Shown: in pieces, positions 24,156-32,565 of the stretch
Layout: every line of letters begins with the position of its first letter
Numbering within the stretch: the stretch's first letter is position 1
Origin: JAXHUH01 sp034211175
GTDB lineage: Bacteria > Actinomycetota > Acidimicrobiia > Acidimicrobiales > CAIXPF01
Direction: 5' to 3'
Length of the DNA: 64,000 bases
NCBI GenBank assembly: GCA_034211175.1
Contig: JAXHUH010000236.1
Coordinates: forward strand, 19,480-83,479
Notes under the pieces: generated by a model
What the model was told of the DNA's origin: nothing
What the model saw: the letters and a program-made list of their open reading frames with translations, nothing else
Databases searched by the model: none
Position numbers and translations under genes: made by a program

Positions 24156-24725
24156 CTAGGTGCTCGAGCTCGACGGGGAGCGGCGGGCCTGGGGGGTGAG
24201 GCGGCGGCGGTCGGCGGAGCGGGCCTCGGCGTCCTCGTCGCCGAACCAGCCGCCGCGGATGGTCGTGGCGGCGTGGAGCAGGCCCGGTTTCAGCAGCCGG
24301 CGCTCGTCGTCGGGCACGCCGGCCAGCACCCGCTCCTCCAGCTCCAGCACCGCGTCCCGGCACCGCTCGGCAACGTCCCAGCCGGCCTCGGTCAGCTCGT
24401 GGGTCAGGGTGCGGCGGTTGGACGGGTCGGGACGGCGGTCCACCAGGCCCCGCTCCACGAGCTGGGTCAGGACCTGGTGGCCGGACTGCGGCGTCACGAA
24501 CGTGCGCCGAGCCAGCTGGGCACCGGAGAACCCGCCGCCCTCCCCCAGCACCAGCAACATCATCAGCTCGGGCAGCGAGACGTCGTGGTCGGCGGCGATG
24601 TCGTCCGAGGCCCGGCCCATGGCCCGGGCGAGGCGTCTGACCACGTAGAGGAGGAGGTTGTTGGCCGACTCCTCCCCATGACCCCGCGCACCGTCTCCCT
24701 CCGGCGGCGCGTCCCCCTCGGTCAC
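24156..24725 (-). CDS. MarR-family transcriptional regulator
   Basis: 189 aa. Winged helix-turn-helix: VSLPELMMLLVLGEGGGFSGAQLARRTFVTPQSGHQVLTQLVERGLVDRRPDPSNRRTLTHELTEAGWDV. Last gene of an ABC-importer operon: its GTG is 2 nt after the ATPase stop. It may control the divergent promoter at 27715-27777, where ATCAG-N5-CTGAT palindromes lie. The ligand may be the imported compound (inference). The Ser/Arg-rich C-terminal tail is unusual. Confidence 0.88.
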   Translation of the reverse strand: MTEGDAPPEGDGARGHGEESANNLLLYVVRRLARAMGRASDDIAADHDVSLPELMMLLVLGEGGGFSGAQLARRTFVTPQSGHQVLTQLVERGLVDRRPDPSNRRTLTHELTEAGWDVAERCRDAVLELEERVLAGVPDDERRLLKPGLLHAATTIRGGWFGDEDAEARSADRRRLTPQARRSPSSSST

Positions 24726-24727
24726 GG

Positions 24728-25606
24728 TCAGCGGGTCGCGGCGGGCTCGCCCGTGCCCGTCGTGCGCTCCGGTCTCGACAGGAACGAGCGCAGCCGATCG
24801 GTCCGCGGCGCGCCGAAGAACTCGGCGGCCGACGCCTCCTCCACGACCGAGCCCTCGGCCATGAGCACGCAGCGGTCGGCCACCTCGCGGGCGAAGTCGA
24901 GCTCGTGGGTCACCACGATCATGGTCATGCCCGAGTCTGCCAGGTCCCGCATGACCTGGAGCACCTCGTCGACAAGCTCGGGGTCGAGCGAGCTGGTCGG
25001 CTCGTCGAAGAGCAGCATCCTCGGTCGGGTGGCCAGCGCCCGGGCGATCGCCACCCGTTGCTGCTGACCACCGGAGAGGTGGCGGGGGTGGGCGTTGGCC
25101 TTGTCCGAGAGCCCCACCCGGGCCAGCAGCTCGTGGGCCCGTTCGTTCGCCTCGGCCCGGCTGCGGTGGTGGACGATCCGGGGCGCCTCGGTGATGTTGC
25201 GGAGCACGGTCCAGTGCGGGAACAGGTTGAACTGCTGGAACACCATGCCCATCCGCCGGCGCTGCCGCTCGACGTCGCGCTCGCGCAGCGGGCGGACGAC
25301 GCCGTCGGCGACCTCGTAGCCGAGCAGCTCACCGTCGAGTCGGATCGAGCCGCCGTCGATCGTCTCGAGCTGATGCACGCAGCGCACGAGCGTCGACTTG
25401 CCCGACCCGGACGGTCCGAGCACCGCCACCGCCTCACCCTCGCCGACGGTGAGATCGACCCCGTCGAGGGCGGCGTGGCTGCCGAAGCGCTTCACGAGCC
25501 GGGAGACCTCGAGCACCGGCGGCGCAGCCTCACCCTCCCCGTCGCCCCCGGTCCCGTCATCGCCGGCCGTCGCCGGCCCGGTGGTCACCGACACCTCGGG
25601 GGTCAC
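24728..25606 (-). CDS. Polar amino acid-type ABC importer, ATP-binding protein
   Basis: 292 aa. Walker A GPSGSGKS, signature LSGGQQQRVAIARAL, Walker B MLLFDEPTSSLD, and switch His in VVTHELDFA. Closest to GlnQ/HisP-type ATPases (FQQFNLFPHWTVLRN is diagnostic). A Gly/Asp-rich 25-residue N-terminal extension is unusual. Start GTG 25606 overlaps the permease stop. Energises the permease encoded upstream. Confidence 0.92.
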   Translation of the reverse strand: MTPEVSVTTGPATAGDDGTGGDGEGEAAPPVLEVSRLVKRFGSHAALDGVDLTVGEGEAVAVLGPSGSGKSTLVRCVHQLETIDGGSIRLDGELLGYEVADGVVRPLRERDVERQRRRMGMVFQQFNLFPHWTVLRNITEAPRIVHHRSRAEANERAHELLARVGLSDKANAHPRHLSGGQQQRVAIARALATRPRMLLFDEPTSSLDPELVDEVLQVMRDLADSGMTMIVVTHELDFAREVADRCVLMAEGSVVEEASAAEFFGAPRTDRLRSFLSRPERTTGTGEPAATR

Positions 25607-26529
25607 GCCATCGCCCCCTCGGCGGCCGGGGCGGCAACGCTCGCCGACGTCGTCGAGGTCCGGTCGTAGCCGCGACTGAACCGGGCCTCGATGCGCCGCT
25701 GGACGATGGTCAGCAGCGTCACCACGACCAGGTACCAGATGACGGCGACCATGAGCATCGGCACGACCTCGTAGGTGCGGTTGTAGATGAGCTGCACCGA
25801 GCGGAGCAGGTCGTTCATGGCGATCACGCTCACGAGCGACGTGCCCTTCATCAGGCTGATGAACTGGCTGCCGGTCGGCGGCAGGATGATGCGCATCGAC
25901 TGGGGCAGCACGACCCGCCAGAACGTCTGACGGCCGGAGAACCCGAGCGCCGCGGCGGCGTCGCGCTGGCCGTGGTCGACCGACAGGATCCCGGACCGGA
26001 AGATCTCGGCCATGTACGCGGCCTCGTGGAGGCTCAGGCCGATGATGGCGGCGGTGAGCGGGGTGATCAGGTCGTTCGAGGACCACGACACGAGCTCGGG
26101 GCCGTACGGGATCCCGATGCCGATCCGGGGCACGAGGAAGGCGAGGTTGTACCAGAAGATGAGCTGGACCAGCGGCGGGATGCCCCGGAACACGCCCACG
26201 TAGAGCTGGCACACCCAGCGCACCGGCCCGAAGGTGTGGAGCTGCCCGGCGGCGAGGAACACGCCGAGCAGCGATCCGAGGAACATGCCGACGAACGTGA
26301 GGAACACGCTCATCGCCAGGCCCCACAGCACATTGCGGTTGAACAGGTAGTCGGCGACGACGTCCCACTCGAACCGCTCGTTGGTGACCAGGAACCACCC
26401 GATGCGTCCGAGGACGGCCGCGATGAGGACGCTGACCACGATGCGGCCCGGGCGCAGCCGGGGCCGCGCGTCCGCGACGTCGATCGGCTCGCCACGCGTC
26501 GGGCTGCGCAGCGCGGTCTGCTCGCTCAT
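25603..26529 (-). CDS. Polar amino acid-type ABC importer, permease
   Basis: 308 aa, about five to six membrane segments. The EAA loop is EAAYMAEIFRSGILSVDHGQRDAAAALG, and RGIPPLVQLIFWYNLAF is typical of the HisM/GlnP family. A single permease gene implies a homodimer. 42 nt downstream of the binding-protein gene and overlapping the ATPase gene by 4 nt. Confidence 0.92.
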   Translation of the reverse strand: MSEQTALRSPTRGEPIDVADARPRLRPGRIVVSVLIAAVLGRIGWFLVTNERFEWDVVADYLFNRNVLWGLAMSVFLTFVGMFLGSLLGVFLAAGQLHTFGPVRWVCQLYVGVFRGIPPLVQLIFWYNLAFLVPRIGIGIPYGPELVSWSSNDLITPLTAAIIGLSLHEAAYMAEIFRSGILSVDHGQRDAAAALGFSGRQTFWRVVLPQSMRIILPPTGSQFISLMKGTSLVSVIAMNDLLRSVQLIYNRTYEVVPMLMVAVIWYLVVVTLLTIVQRRIEARFSRGYDRTSTTSASVAAPAAEGAMA

Positions 26530-26571
26530 CGTGGCCGTCCCCCGGGTCGCATCTGCGTCGGTCCGTGGCCG

Positions 26572-27594
26572 TCAGCTGGTGGCCGGGTTGTACATCGGGG
26601 CGTCGAGCGACACCGAGGTGAGGTTCCAGGTGTCCATGAGCTCGTCGTAGCGGCCGCTCTCGAACAGGTTCTCGAACGCCGCGAGCAGCACCTCGCCGAG
26701 GCCGTTGCCCTTCGGCGTGAGGAGCGCCATCAGGTCGACGCCGGCGCCCTGCTCGTCGCTCTGGGTGACGTAGCCGTAGATGTCGGGGGTCTTGTCGACG
26801 ATGTCGAGCGCCGCGGTCTCGGTCGTGGCCAGCGCGTCGACCCGGCCGGACTCGACGGCCAGGATCGTGGCGTTGGTGTCGGCGAGCCCGGTGAACGTTG
26901 CCGGCTCGACGCCCTCGGCGGCGCACCACTCGTTGAGCCGCTCGACCTGGGTCTCGGTGACCGACCCGGTGACGCCGGCGATCTCGAGACCGCAGAGGGC
27001 GTCGCTGTCGGGGATGTCGGCCGCGTTCTCCTCGAGGAACACGTACGAGCTGCGGGTCGTCATCCACACGATCGAGTCGAAGTCGGCCTCCCGCTCGGGC
27101 GTGGAGCGGACCGGCCCGTTGAACGCGTCGTAGCGCCCGGCCAGCATCCCGGTGAGGATGTCGGGCAGGCCGCTGGCGATCTCGACCTCGATGTCGACGC
27201 CGAGCTCCTCCTCGAGCGCCGCCTGGAAGTCGGGGTCGATGCCGGTCACGCTGCCGTCGTCCTCGACGGTCCGGTAGGGCGGGTGCGAGTCCCCGGCGAA
27301 GACCAGGGTCCCCGACTCCTGGATCTCGCCGGGCAGTTGGTCGAACAGCGCCCCGGCCCCGGTGGCGTCCCCCTCGGCCCCGCCGTCGCCGTCCGCGTCG
27401 CCCGCGCCGTCCGCGTCGTCCGCGTCGGTGGCAGCCGTGGTCGTGGTGTCGTCGCCGGCCTCGGGTGAGTCCTCGGCCGACGGCTGGCCGGCGTCGGCCC
27501 CCTCGGCGCTCTCGTCGGCGTCGTCGTCCCCGCAGGCGGCGAGCGCCAGGGACGTGAGCGCGAGCACGGCCAACGCCGCGCGGACGGTCTTCAT
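26572..27594 (-). CDS. ABC importer solute-binding lipoprotein (amino acid type)
   Basis: 340 aa. Signal peptide with lipobox LALAAC (Cys about 21), then an Asp/Glu/Ala/Gly-rich linker of about 55 residues, then a family-3 solute-binding domain: GTLVFAGDSHPPYRTVEDDGSVTGIDPDFQAALEEELG. The Arg/Asp pair that normally grips the alpha-amino acid appears in the R-S-T-P-E-R-E-ADF and late Asp segments. ATG 27594 has a GGGGGAA ribosome site. Substrate unknown; the divergent operon suggests a carboxylate or amino acid destined for a CoA thioester route. Confidence 0.9.
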   Translation of the reverse strand: MKTVRAALAVLALTSLALAACGDDDADESAEGADAGQPSAEDSPEAGDDTTTTAATDADDADGAGDADGDGGAEGDATGAGALFDQLPGEIQESGTLVFAGDSHPPYRTVEDDGSVTGIDPDFQAALEEELGVDIEVEIASGLPDILTGMLAGRYDAFNGPVRSTPEREADFDSIVWMTTRSSYVFLEENAADIPDSDALCGLEIAGVTGSVTETQVERLNEWCAAEGVEPATFTGLADTNATILAVESGRVDALATTETAALDIVDKTPDIYGYVTQSDEQGAGVDLMALLTPKGNGLGEVLLAAFENLFESGRYDELMDTWNLTSVSLDAPMYNPATS

Positions 27595-27714
27595 CGTCGG
27601 TTCCCCCCGGTTGTCGGATGGCCGGACCGACACCTCCCCGGCATCGGTCCGTCGGGCCGTGCCGGGCCCCGGCGGTCCCCGTCAACGTCGGGCGAGCTCA
27701 TCGAGGCCTGGCAC

Positions 27715-27777
27715 AACCATCAGTTAGCCTGATAATCGTGGAGGCCATCCGACAGAGTGTCAAGCCACCTGATGGTT
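27715..27777. promoter_or_regulatory. Divergent promoter/operator between ABC importer and CapA operon
   Basis: AACCATCAG at 27715-27723 is repeated in reverse as CTGATGGTT at 27769-27777 (9-bp perfect). ATCAG-N5-CTGAT forms a shorter palindrome at 27719-27733. A GATAAT -10-like element overlaps it (27731-27736). The layout suits a dimeric repressor, perhaps the MarR encoded at 24156, controlling both operons. Confidence 0.5.
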
Positions 27778-27812
27778 CTGCTGACACTGCGCCACCCCGA
27801 CCCGGAGGCCCC

Positions 27813-28949
27813 ATGGACGACACGATCACGTTGCTGGCGGTCGGCGACCTCGTCGTCGACGAGCCGGAGCCCGACCGGTTCTTCGAGCCGAGCGCGTCCC
27901 TGCTCCGCTCCGCCGACGTGGCCATCGGCCACATCGAGGTCCCGCACTCCACGTCGACGGAGACGGCCAGCGTCGACGTGCCCGCTCCCCCGGCCGACCC
28001 GGCCCACCTCGGCGCGGTCGGCCGGGCCGGGTTCACCATCGGGACGCTGGCCGGCAACCACATCTACGACTGCGGGCCCCAGGGGATCGCCGACACGATC
28101 AGGGCTGCAGCCGAGGCCGGCATCGTGACCACCGGCGCCGGCGCGAACCTCGACGAGGCCCGACAGCCGGCCGTCGTCGAGCGCCGGGGCCGCACCGTCG
28201 GGGTGATCAGCCTGAACTGCGTGGGGCCCCGCGAGTCGTGGGCCACGTCGCGCAAGCCCGGGGCGGCCCACGTCAAGATCGTCACCCACTACGAGCTCGA
28301 GAGCGCCAACCCCGGAGGGCCGCCGACGACCTACAGCTTCGCCGACCCGTCGAGCCTCGAGGCGTTCGTCGCCGACGTCGACGCTCTGGCCGCATCGGTC
28401 GACATCGCGATCGTCGCCCTGCACAAGGGGATCGGCCACGTGCCCGTCGAGCTCGCCGCCTACGAGCACCAGGTCGCCCGCGCCGCGATCGACGCCGGCG
28501 CGACCGCGGTCATCGGCCACCACGCCCACATCTGCCGGGGCGTCGAGGTCCACCGCGACCGGCCGATCTTCCACGGGCTCGGCAACTTCGTGACCGCGAC
28601 CCGGGCGCTCACCCTCGACGGCCCGAACACCCCTGAACGGGAGGCGTGGGCCCGCAAGCGCCGCAAGCTGTTCGGCTTCGCGCCCGACCCTGCGATGCCG
28701 ACGTACCCGTTCCACCCCGAGAGCCGCAACACGTTGATCGCGCAGTTGCGGGCGCACGCGGACGGCACGGTCGAGGCCGGGTTCGTGCCGTGCTGGATCG
28801 ACGACGAGGCCCGGCCGGTGCCACTGGGCGACGACGCGGTCGGCCACGACGTCGCCGACTACATCGAGCGCATCAGCCGCGAGGCCGGCTTCGACACGGT
28901 GTTCCGGTGGAAGGACGGCCGCGTGCTCGTCACCGGGGGTGCGGCGTGA
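27813..28949 (+). CDS. CapA/PgsA-family metallophosphatase-like protein
   Basis: 378 aa. CapA fold: TLLAVGDLVVDE, DVAIGHIEVPHS, LAGNHIYDCGPQG, VALHKGIGH and IGHHAHICRGVEVH, with the Asp/Asn/His residues of the calcineurin-like metal site. Family members were first linked to poly-gamma-glutamate capsules but many sit in catabolic operons; no signal peptide or membrane anchor is present here, so a cytoplasmic hydrolase is likely. GGAGG is 4 nt before ATG 27813. Its TGA overlaps the GTG of the CoA transferase. Confidence 0.82.
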   Translation: MDDTITLLAVGDLVVDEPEPDRFFEPSASLLRSADVAIGHIEVPHSTSTETASVDVPAPPADPAHLGAVGRAGFTIGTLAGNHIYDCGPQGIADTIRAAAEAGIVTTGAGANLDEARQPAVVERRGRTVGVISLNCVGPRESWATSRKPGAAHVKIVTHYELESANPGGPPTTYSFADPSSLEAFVADVDALAASVDIAIVALHKGIGHVPVELAAYEHQVARAAIDAGATAVIGHHAHICRGVEVHRDRPIFHGLGNFVTATRALTLDGPNTPEREAWARKRRKLFGFAPDPAMPTYPFHPESRNTLIAQLRAHADGTVEAGFVPCWIDDEARPVPLGDDAVGHDVADYIERISREAGFDTVFRWKDGRVLVTGGAA

Positions 28950-30187
28950 GCGGCGGGCGCCCCCTCGACGGGCGGATCGTCCTCGACCTCACCACCGCCC
29001 TGGCCGGGCCGTACGCCACGCTGCTGCTCGCGGGACTCGGCGCCCGGGTGATCAAGGTCGAGAACCCGTCCCGGGGCGGCGACACGTCCCGCAACAACTC
29101 CCCCTACGCCACCGCGGAGGGCCTGTCCGCCCGTCGTCGCGGCGAGCGCGACCTGTCGGTGTCGATGATGCTGCGGGGCCGGAACAAGCAGAGCATGACG
29201 TTGAACCTCAAGTCGCCCGACGGCGTCGAGGTGTTCCGCCGGCTCGCGGCCGAGGCGGACGTCGTGGTCGAGAACTACAGCGCCGGCGTCACGACCCGCC
29301 TCGGCATCGACCACGAGTCGCTCCGGGAGGTCAACCCGCGGCTCGTGTACACGTCGATCAGCGGGTTCGGCGCCCAGGGCGGCCCCGGCACCGGCAAGGC
29401 GATGGACACGATTATCCAGGCGCTGAGCGGCGTGATGATGACCGCCGGCGAGCCCGATGACGGCCCGGTGCGGTTCGGTCTGCCCGTCGGCGACCTGGTC
29501 GCGCCGTTGTTCGCCACCATCGGGACGCTCGCCGCGCTCGTCGAGGTCGACCGGGGTGGCGAGGGCCAGCACGTCGACGTCTCGATGCTCGGCGCCCTCA
29601 CGTCGCTGGTGGCGTGTGAGCCGTTCGATGCGTTCGAGGAGCTGGGCATGGCGACCCGCACCGGTGCGTTCGTGCCCCGCCTCGCCCCGTTCGGCACGTT
29701 CCGGGCCCGGGACGGCTGGTTCGCGCTGTGCGGCCCGACCGACGAGTTCGCCCACGGGGTGTTCGCCGCCATCGGCAACCCGGAGCTGGCCGACGACGAG
29801 CGCTTCGCCCGCCGCGACGGACGGGTCGCCAACGCCGACGAGATCCATCGACTCGTCTCGGCGTGGGCGGCCGGGCGCGACGTCTCCGAGGCGACCAAGG
29901 CGCTCGACGCCCACGGTGTGCCGTCCGCGCCCGTCCGCTCGACGGCCGAGGCCGTGCGCGACCCGCTCGTGCTCGAGCGCGGCGAGGTGGTGCGGCTCAC
30001 CCACCCCGACCACGGCGACGTCGGCGACCTCTACGGGTCGGGCCTGCCGATCCGGTTCTCGGCCAGCGACTCCCGGATCGACGGCCCGGCACCAGCGCTC
30101 GGCGAGCACACCGACGCGGTGCTGCGGGAGCTGCTCGACCTGTCCGACGACCACATCGCCGAGCTCCGTCGGTCGGGGGTCGTGTGA
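28946..30187 (+). CDS. CaiB/BaiF (class III) CoA-transferase
   Basis: 413 aa. RIVLDLTTALAGPYATLLLAGLGARVIKVENPSRGGDTSRN is the classic N-terminus; the catalytic Asp is in GTGKAMDTIIQALSG (near residue 157). Moves CoA between carboxylic acids, here presumably activating the pathway substrate. Coupled to the CapA-like gene by a GTGA overlap. A full-length member of the family. Confidence 0.93.
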   Translation: MSGGRPLDGRIVLDLTTALAGPYATLLLAGLGARVIKVENPSRGGDTSRNNSPYATAEGLSARRRGERDLSVSMMLRGRNKQSMTLNLKSPDGVEVFRRLAAEADVVVENYSAGVTTRLGIDHESLREVNPRLVYTSISGFGAQGGPGTGKAMDTIIQALSGVMMTAGEPDDGPVRFGLPVGDLVAPLFATIGTLAALVEVDRGGEGQHVDVSMLGALTSLVACEPFDAFEELGMATRTGAFVPRLAPFGTFRARDGWFALCGPTDEFAHGVFAAIGNPELADDERFARRDGRVANADEIHRLVSAWAAGRDVSEATKALDAHGVPSAPVRSTAEAVRDPLVLERGEVVRLTHPDHGDVGDLYGSGLPIRFSASDSRIDGPAPALGEHTDAVLRELLDLSDDHIAELRRSGVV

Positions 30188-30205
30188 CCGCGAGCGGGTC
30201 GGCAC

Positions 30206-31435
30206 GTGGCTGATCGACGCGCCGTCTCGCTGGCCGCGCTCGCGGTCTGGAACTTCCGCGCCTACTTCGCCGGCCAGCTGGCCGCCACGACCGGCCTGTG
30301 GTTCCAGAACCTGTCGGTCTCGCTGGTGGTCGCCGACCTCACCGGCAGTGCCAGCGCGCTGGCCCTCGTGACGGTGGCCCAGTTCGGGCCGGTGCTGGTC
30401 CTGTCGGCACCGGCCGGTCGGGTCGTCGACGCCCACCCGCCACGACGGGTGCTGATGGCCACCTCGGCGGGCGCTGCCACCCTCAGCCTGGTCCTGGCCG
30501 CGGCGTTGGCCCCTTCGGAGCCCGATCTGGTGGTCGTGCTCGTCGTGTTCGCCGCGCTCGGCTCCGTCGCGGCGTTCGAGCGGGCGGCCGCGCAGGCAAT
30601 CGTCTTCGAGCTCGTCGGCCCCGACCTGCTCCAGAACGGCGTCGTGCTGAGCACGGTCTACCTGTCGGGCGCCCGCTCGATCGGCCCGGCGCTGGCCGGT
30701 GTCGCGTTCGTCGCGCTCGGGCCCGCGGCCTGCATGATCGTGACCGCGTGCGGCTACGCCATCCAGCTCGGGTGCATGGCCGCCATCCGGGAACGCCGGC
30801 TCGTCGACCGGCCCCGACCCGAGGGCGAGAAGATCTCGACGCTACGGAACCTGGGTGCGGTCGCGGCCAACCGCCCGCTGCTGGCCGTCCTTCTGGTCAA
30901 CGTCGTGGTGACGCTGGGGGCGATGAACTTCAACGTCGTCCTCACCAGCGTCGTGTCCCTCCAGTTCGACGGCGCGGCGACGGCCCTCGGCGCAGCCCAC
31001 GCCCTCAACGCCATCGGCGCCGTCGTCGGCGCCCTCGCCGTCACCCTGGTGGCGCGTGTCCGGCCGTCGACGCTGGTCCCGGCGTGCCTGGTGTTCGCCG
31101 TCGCGCTCGCGGTGAACGCGTCGATGCCGACGCTGGGGCTGCTGCTGCTCGCCGCGCCGGTCCTGGGCATCGGTCTCGGCGTGTACCAGAGCGTGCTCAA
31201 CTCGGCGGCCCAGTCGGTCACCCCACCCCATGCGCTGGGCCGGACGATGGCGCTGCTCACGATGGGCAACCGGGGCATGGCCCCGTTCGGCGCGCTGCTC
31301 ATGGGCGCGCTGATCGACGCCACCACCGGCCGCACCGCGCTGGCGGTCGGGGCGACGACGTGCGTCGCCACCGCCACGGTCCTGCACCTGGCGCTGCGCG
31401 CCGCCGACCACGCACCGGCCCCGGAGCTCCGATGA
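30206..31435 (+). CDS. MFS transporter (EntS/MFS_3-like)
   Basis: 409 aa, about twelve membrane segments. FRAYFAGQLAATTGLWFQNLSVSLVVADLTGSASALALVTVAQFGPVLVLSAPAGRVVD matches the MFS_3 group of exporters. GTG 30206 follows the CoA-transferase stop by 18 nt. In this operon it may export an intermediate or import substrate; direction cannot be read from sequence. The stop overlaps the next ATG. Confidence 0.88.
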   Translation: MADRRAVSLAALAVWNFRAYFAGQLAATTGLWFQNLSVSLVVADLTGSASALALVTVAQFGPVLVLSAPAGRVVDAHPPRRVLMATSAGAATLSLVLAAALAPSEPDLVVVLVVFAALGSVAAFERAAAQAIVFELVGPDLLQNGVVLSTVYLSGARSIGPALAGVAFVALGPAACMIVTACGYAIQLGCMAAIRERRLVDRPRPEGEKISTLRNLGAVAANRPLLAVLLVNVVVTLGAMNFNVVLTSVVSLQFDGAATALGAAHALNAIGAVVGALAVTLVARVRPSTLVPACLVFAVALAVNASMPTLGLLLLAAPVLGIGLGVYQSVLNSAAQSVTPPHALGRTMALLTMGNRGMAPFGALLMGALIDATTGRTALAVGATTCVATATVLHLALRAADHAPAPELR

Positions 31436-32565
31436 GCGCGATCGACGAGCTCGCCGGGATCGCCTGGGGTGCCGCGCCGGGCCGACCCAGCCGGCCCGTG
31501 ATCGGCGTCATCGGCCGCGACGTCCCGCTCGAGCTGGTCGAGGCCGCCGGCGCCGCGCCCCTGACGCTGCGGGGCGACCCGTCGATCGACCTCGGGCCCG
31601 CCGACACCCTCCTCGGCACGGGGCTCGACCCGGCTGCCCGGGCGATCCTGGCGCAGTTGCTGGGGACCGGCTTCGCCGGGCTCGATGCGCTCGTGGCGTG
31701 CACCGACTGCGAGGGGTCGGTCCGTGTGTTCTACGCGTTGCGGGAGCTGGCCCGCGTCCGGTCCGACCTCGGGATACCGCCGGTGCACCTCGTCGACGTC
31801 GCACACCTCCCCCGGGAGTCGTCGCGGCGTTACACGACCCTGCGCCTCGCCGAGCTGCGCGCCGTCCTGTCCGACTGGACCGGGCGGGCTGCCGACGACG
31901 ACCGTCTGGCCGACGCCATCGTGCAACGCGACGAGGTGCGCCGGCGGCTGGTGGCGCTCGACGCGCTGCGCCGCCGCGACCCGCCGTGGTGCACGGGATC
32001 GGAGCTGCTCGCGGCCGCCACCGCGGCCCGCCGTGCGACCGCCGCCGAGGTGCTCCCCCTGCTCGATCGGGTGCTGACCGAGGCCGGTCCGCCCGACAGG
32101 ACCGACGGGAGCGGTCGGACCGACACGACGGGCGGGCGGCGGGTGCTGCTCACCGGCAGCGCGCACGGCGAGCCGGGCGTGACCGCGGCGATCGAGGCAT
32201 CGGGCGGCGTCGTGGTCGCCGACGACCACCCCACGGGCGCCCTCGGGCTCGACCTCACCTGCGAGTCACCGACACTCGAGGCCCTGGCCGCCCGGACGGC
32301 CGCCGACGGGGTCACCCCCCAGCGGGGCCGGACCGCGGACCGGGCCGCGCAGACGGCCCGCCTGGTCGCCGAGCGCGATGCCGAGGTGGTCATCGCCTAC
32401 GTGCGGTGCCTCGACGAGGCGCCCCTGTGGGACGCCGCCGCCCAGCGGGACGCGCTCGACGTCCCGCTCGTGCTGCTGCGCGACCAGGACCACGGCGCGG
32501 TCGACCGGGACGCGCTCGCCGCCGCCCTCGACCGGGCCACGACCCCGGGGGACCGCCCACGATGA
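31432..32565 (+). CDS. 2-hydroxyacyl-CoA dehydratase-like subunit, degenerate Cys set
   Basis: 377 aa. Overall pattern of the HgdB/FldB/BcrB superfamily: IGVIGRDVPLELVEAAGAAPLTLRG, GLDALVACTDCEGSVRVFYALREL, and AYVRCLDEAPLWDAA with a late strand VPLVLLRDQDH. In active dehydratases three cysteines hold a 4Fe-4S cluster; here cysteines remain in the second and third blocks, but the first block reads GLDPAARAIL where a Cys-Pro is usual. No HgdC/FldI-type activator ATPase is nearby. The function is therefore uncertain; it may be a derived enzyme paired with the next gene, overlapping it by 4 nt. Confidence 0.72.
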   Translation: MSAIDELAGIAWGAAPGRPSRPVIGVIGRDVPLELVEAAGAAPLTLRGDPSIDLGPADTLLGTGLDPAARAILAQLLGTGFAGLDALVACTDCEGSVRVFYALRELARVRSDLGIPPVHLVDVAHLPRESSRRYTTLRLAELRAVLSDWTGRAADDDRLADAIVQRDEVRRRLVALDALRRRDPPWCTGSELLAAATAARRATAAEVLPLLDRVLTEAGPPDRTDGSGRTDTTGGRRVLLTGSAHGEPGVTAAIEASGGVVVADDHPTGALGLDLTCESPTLEALAARTAADGVTPQRGRTADRAAQTARLVAERDAEVVIAYVRCLDEAPLWDAAAQRDALDVPLVLLRDQDHGAVDRDALAAALDRATTPGDRPR

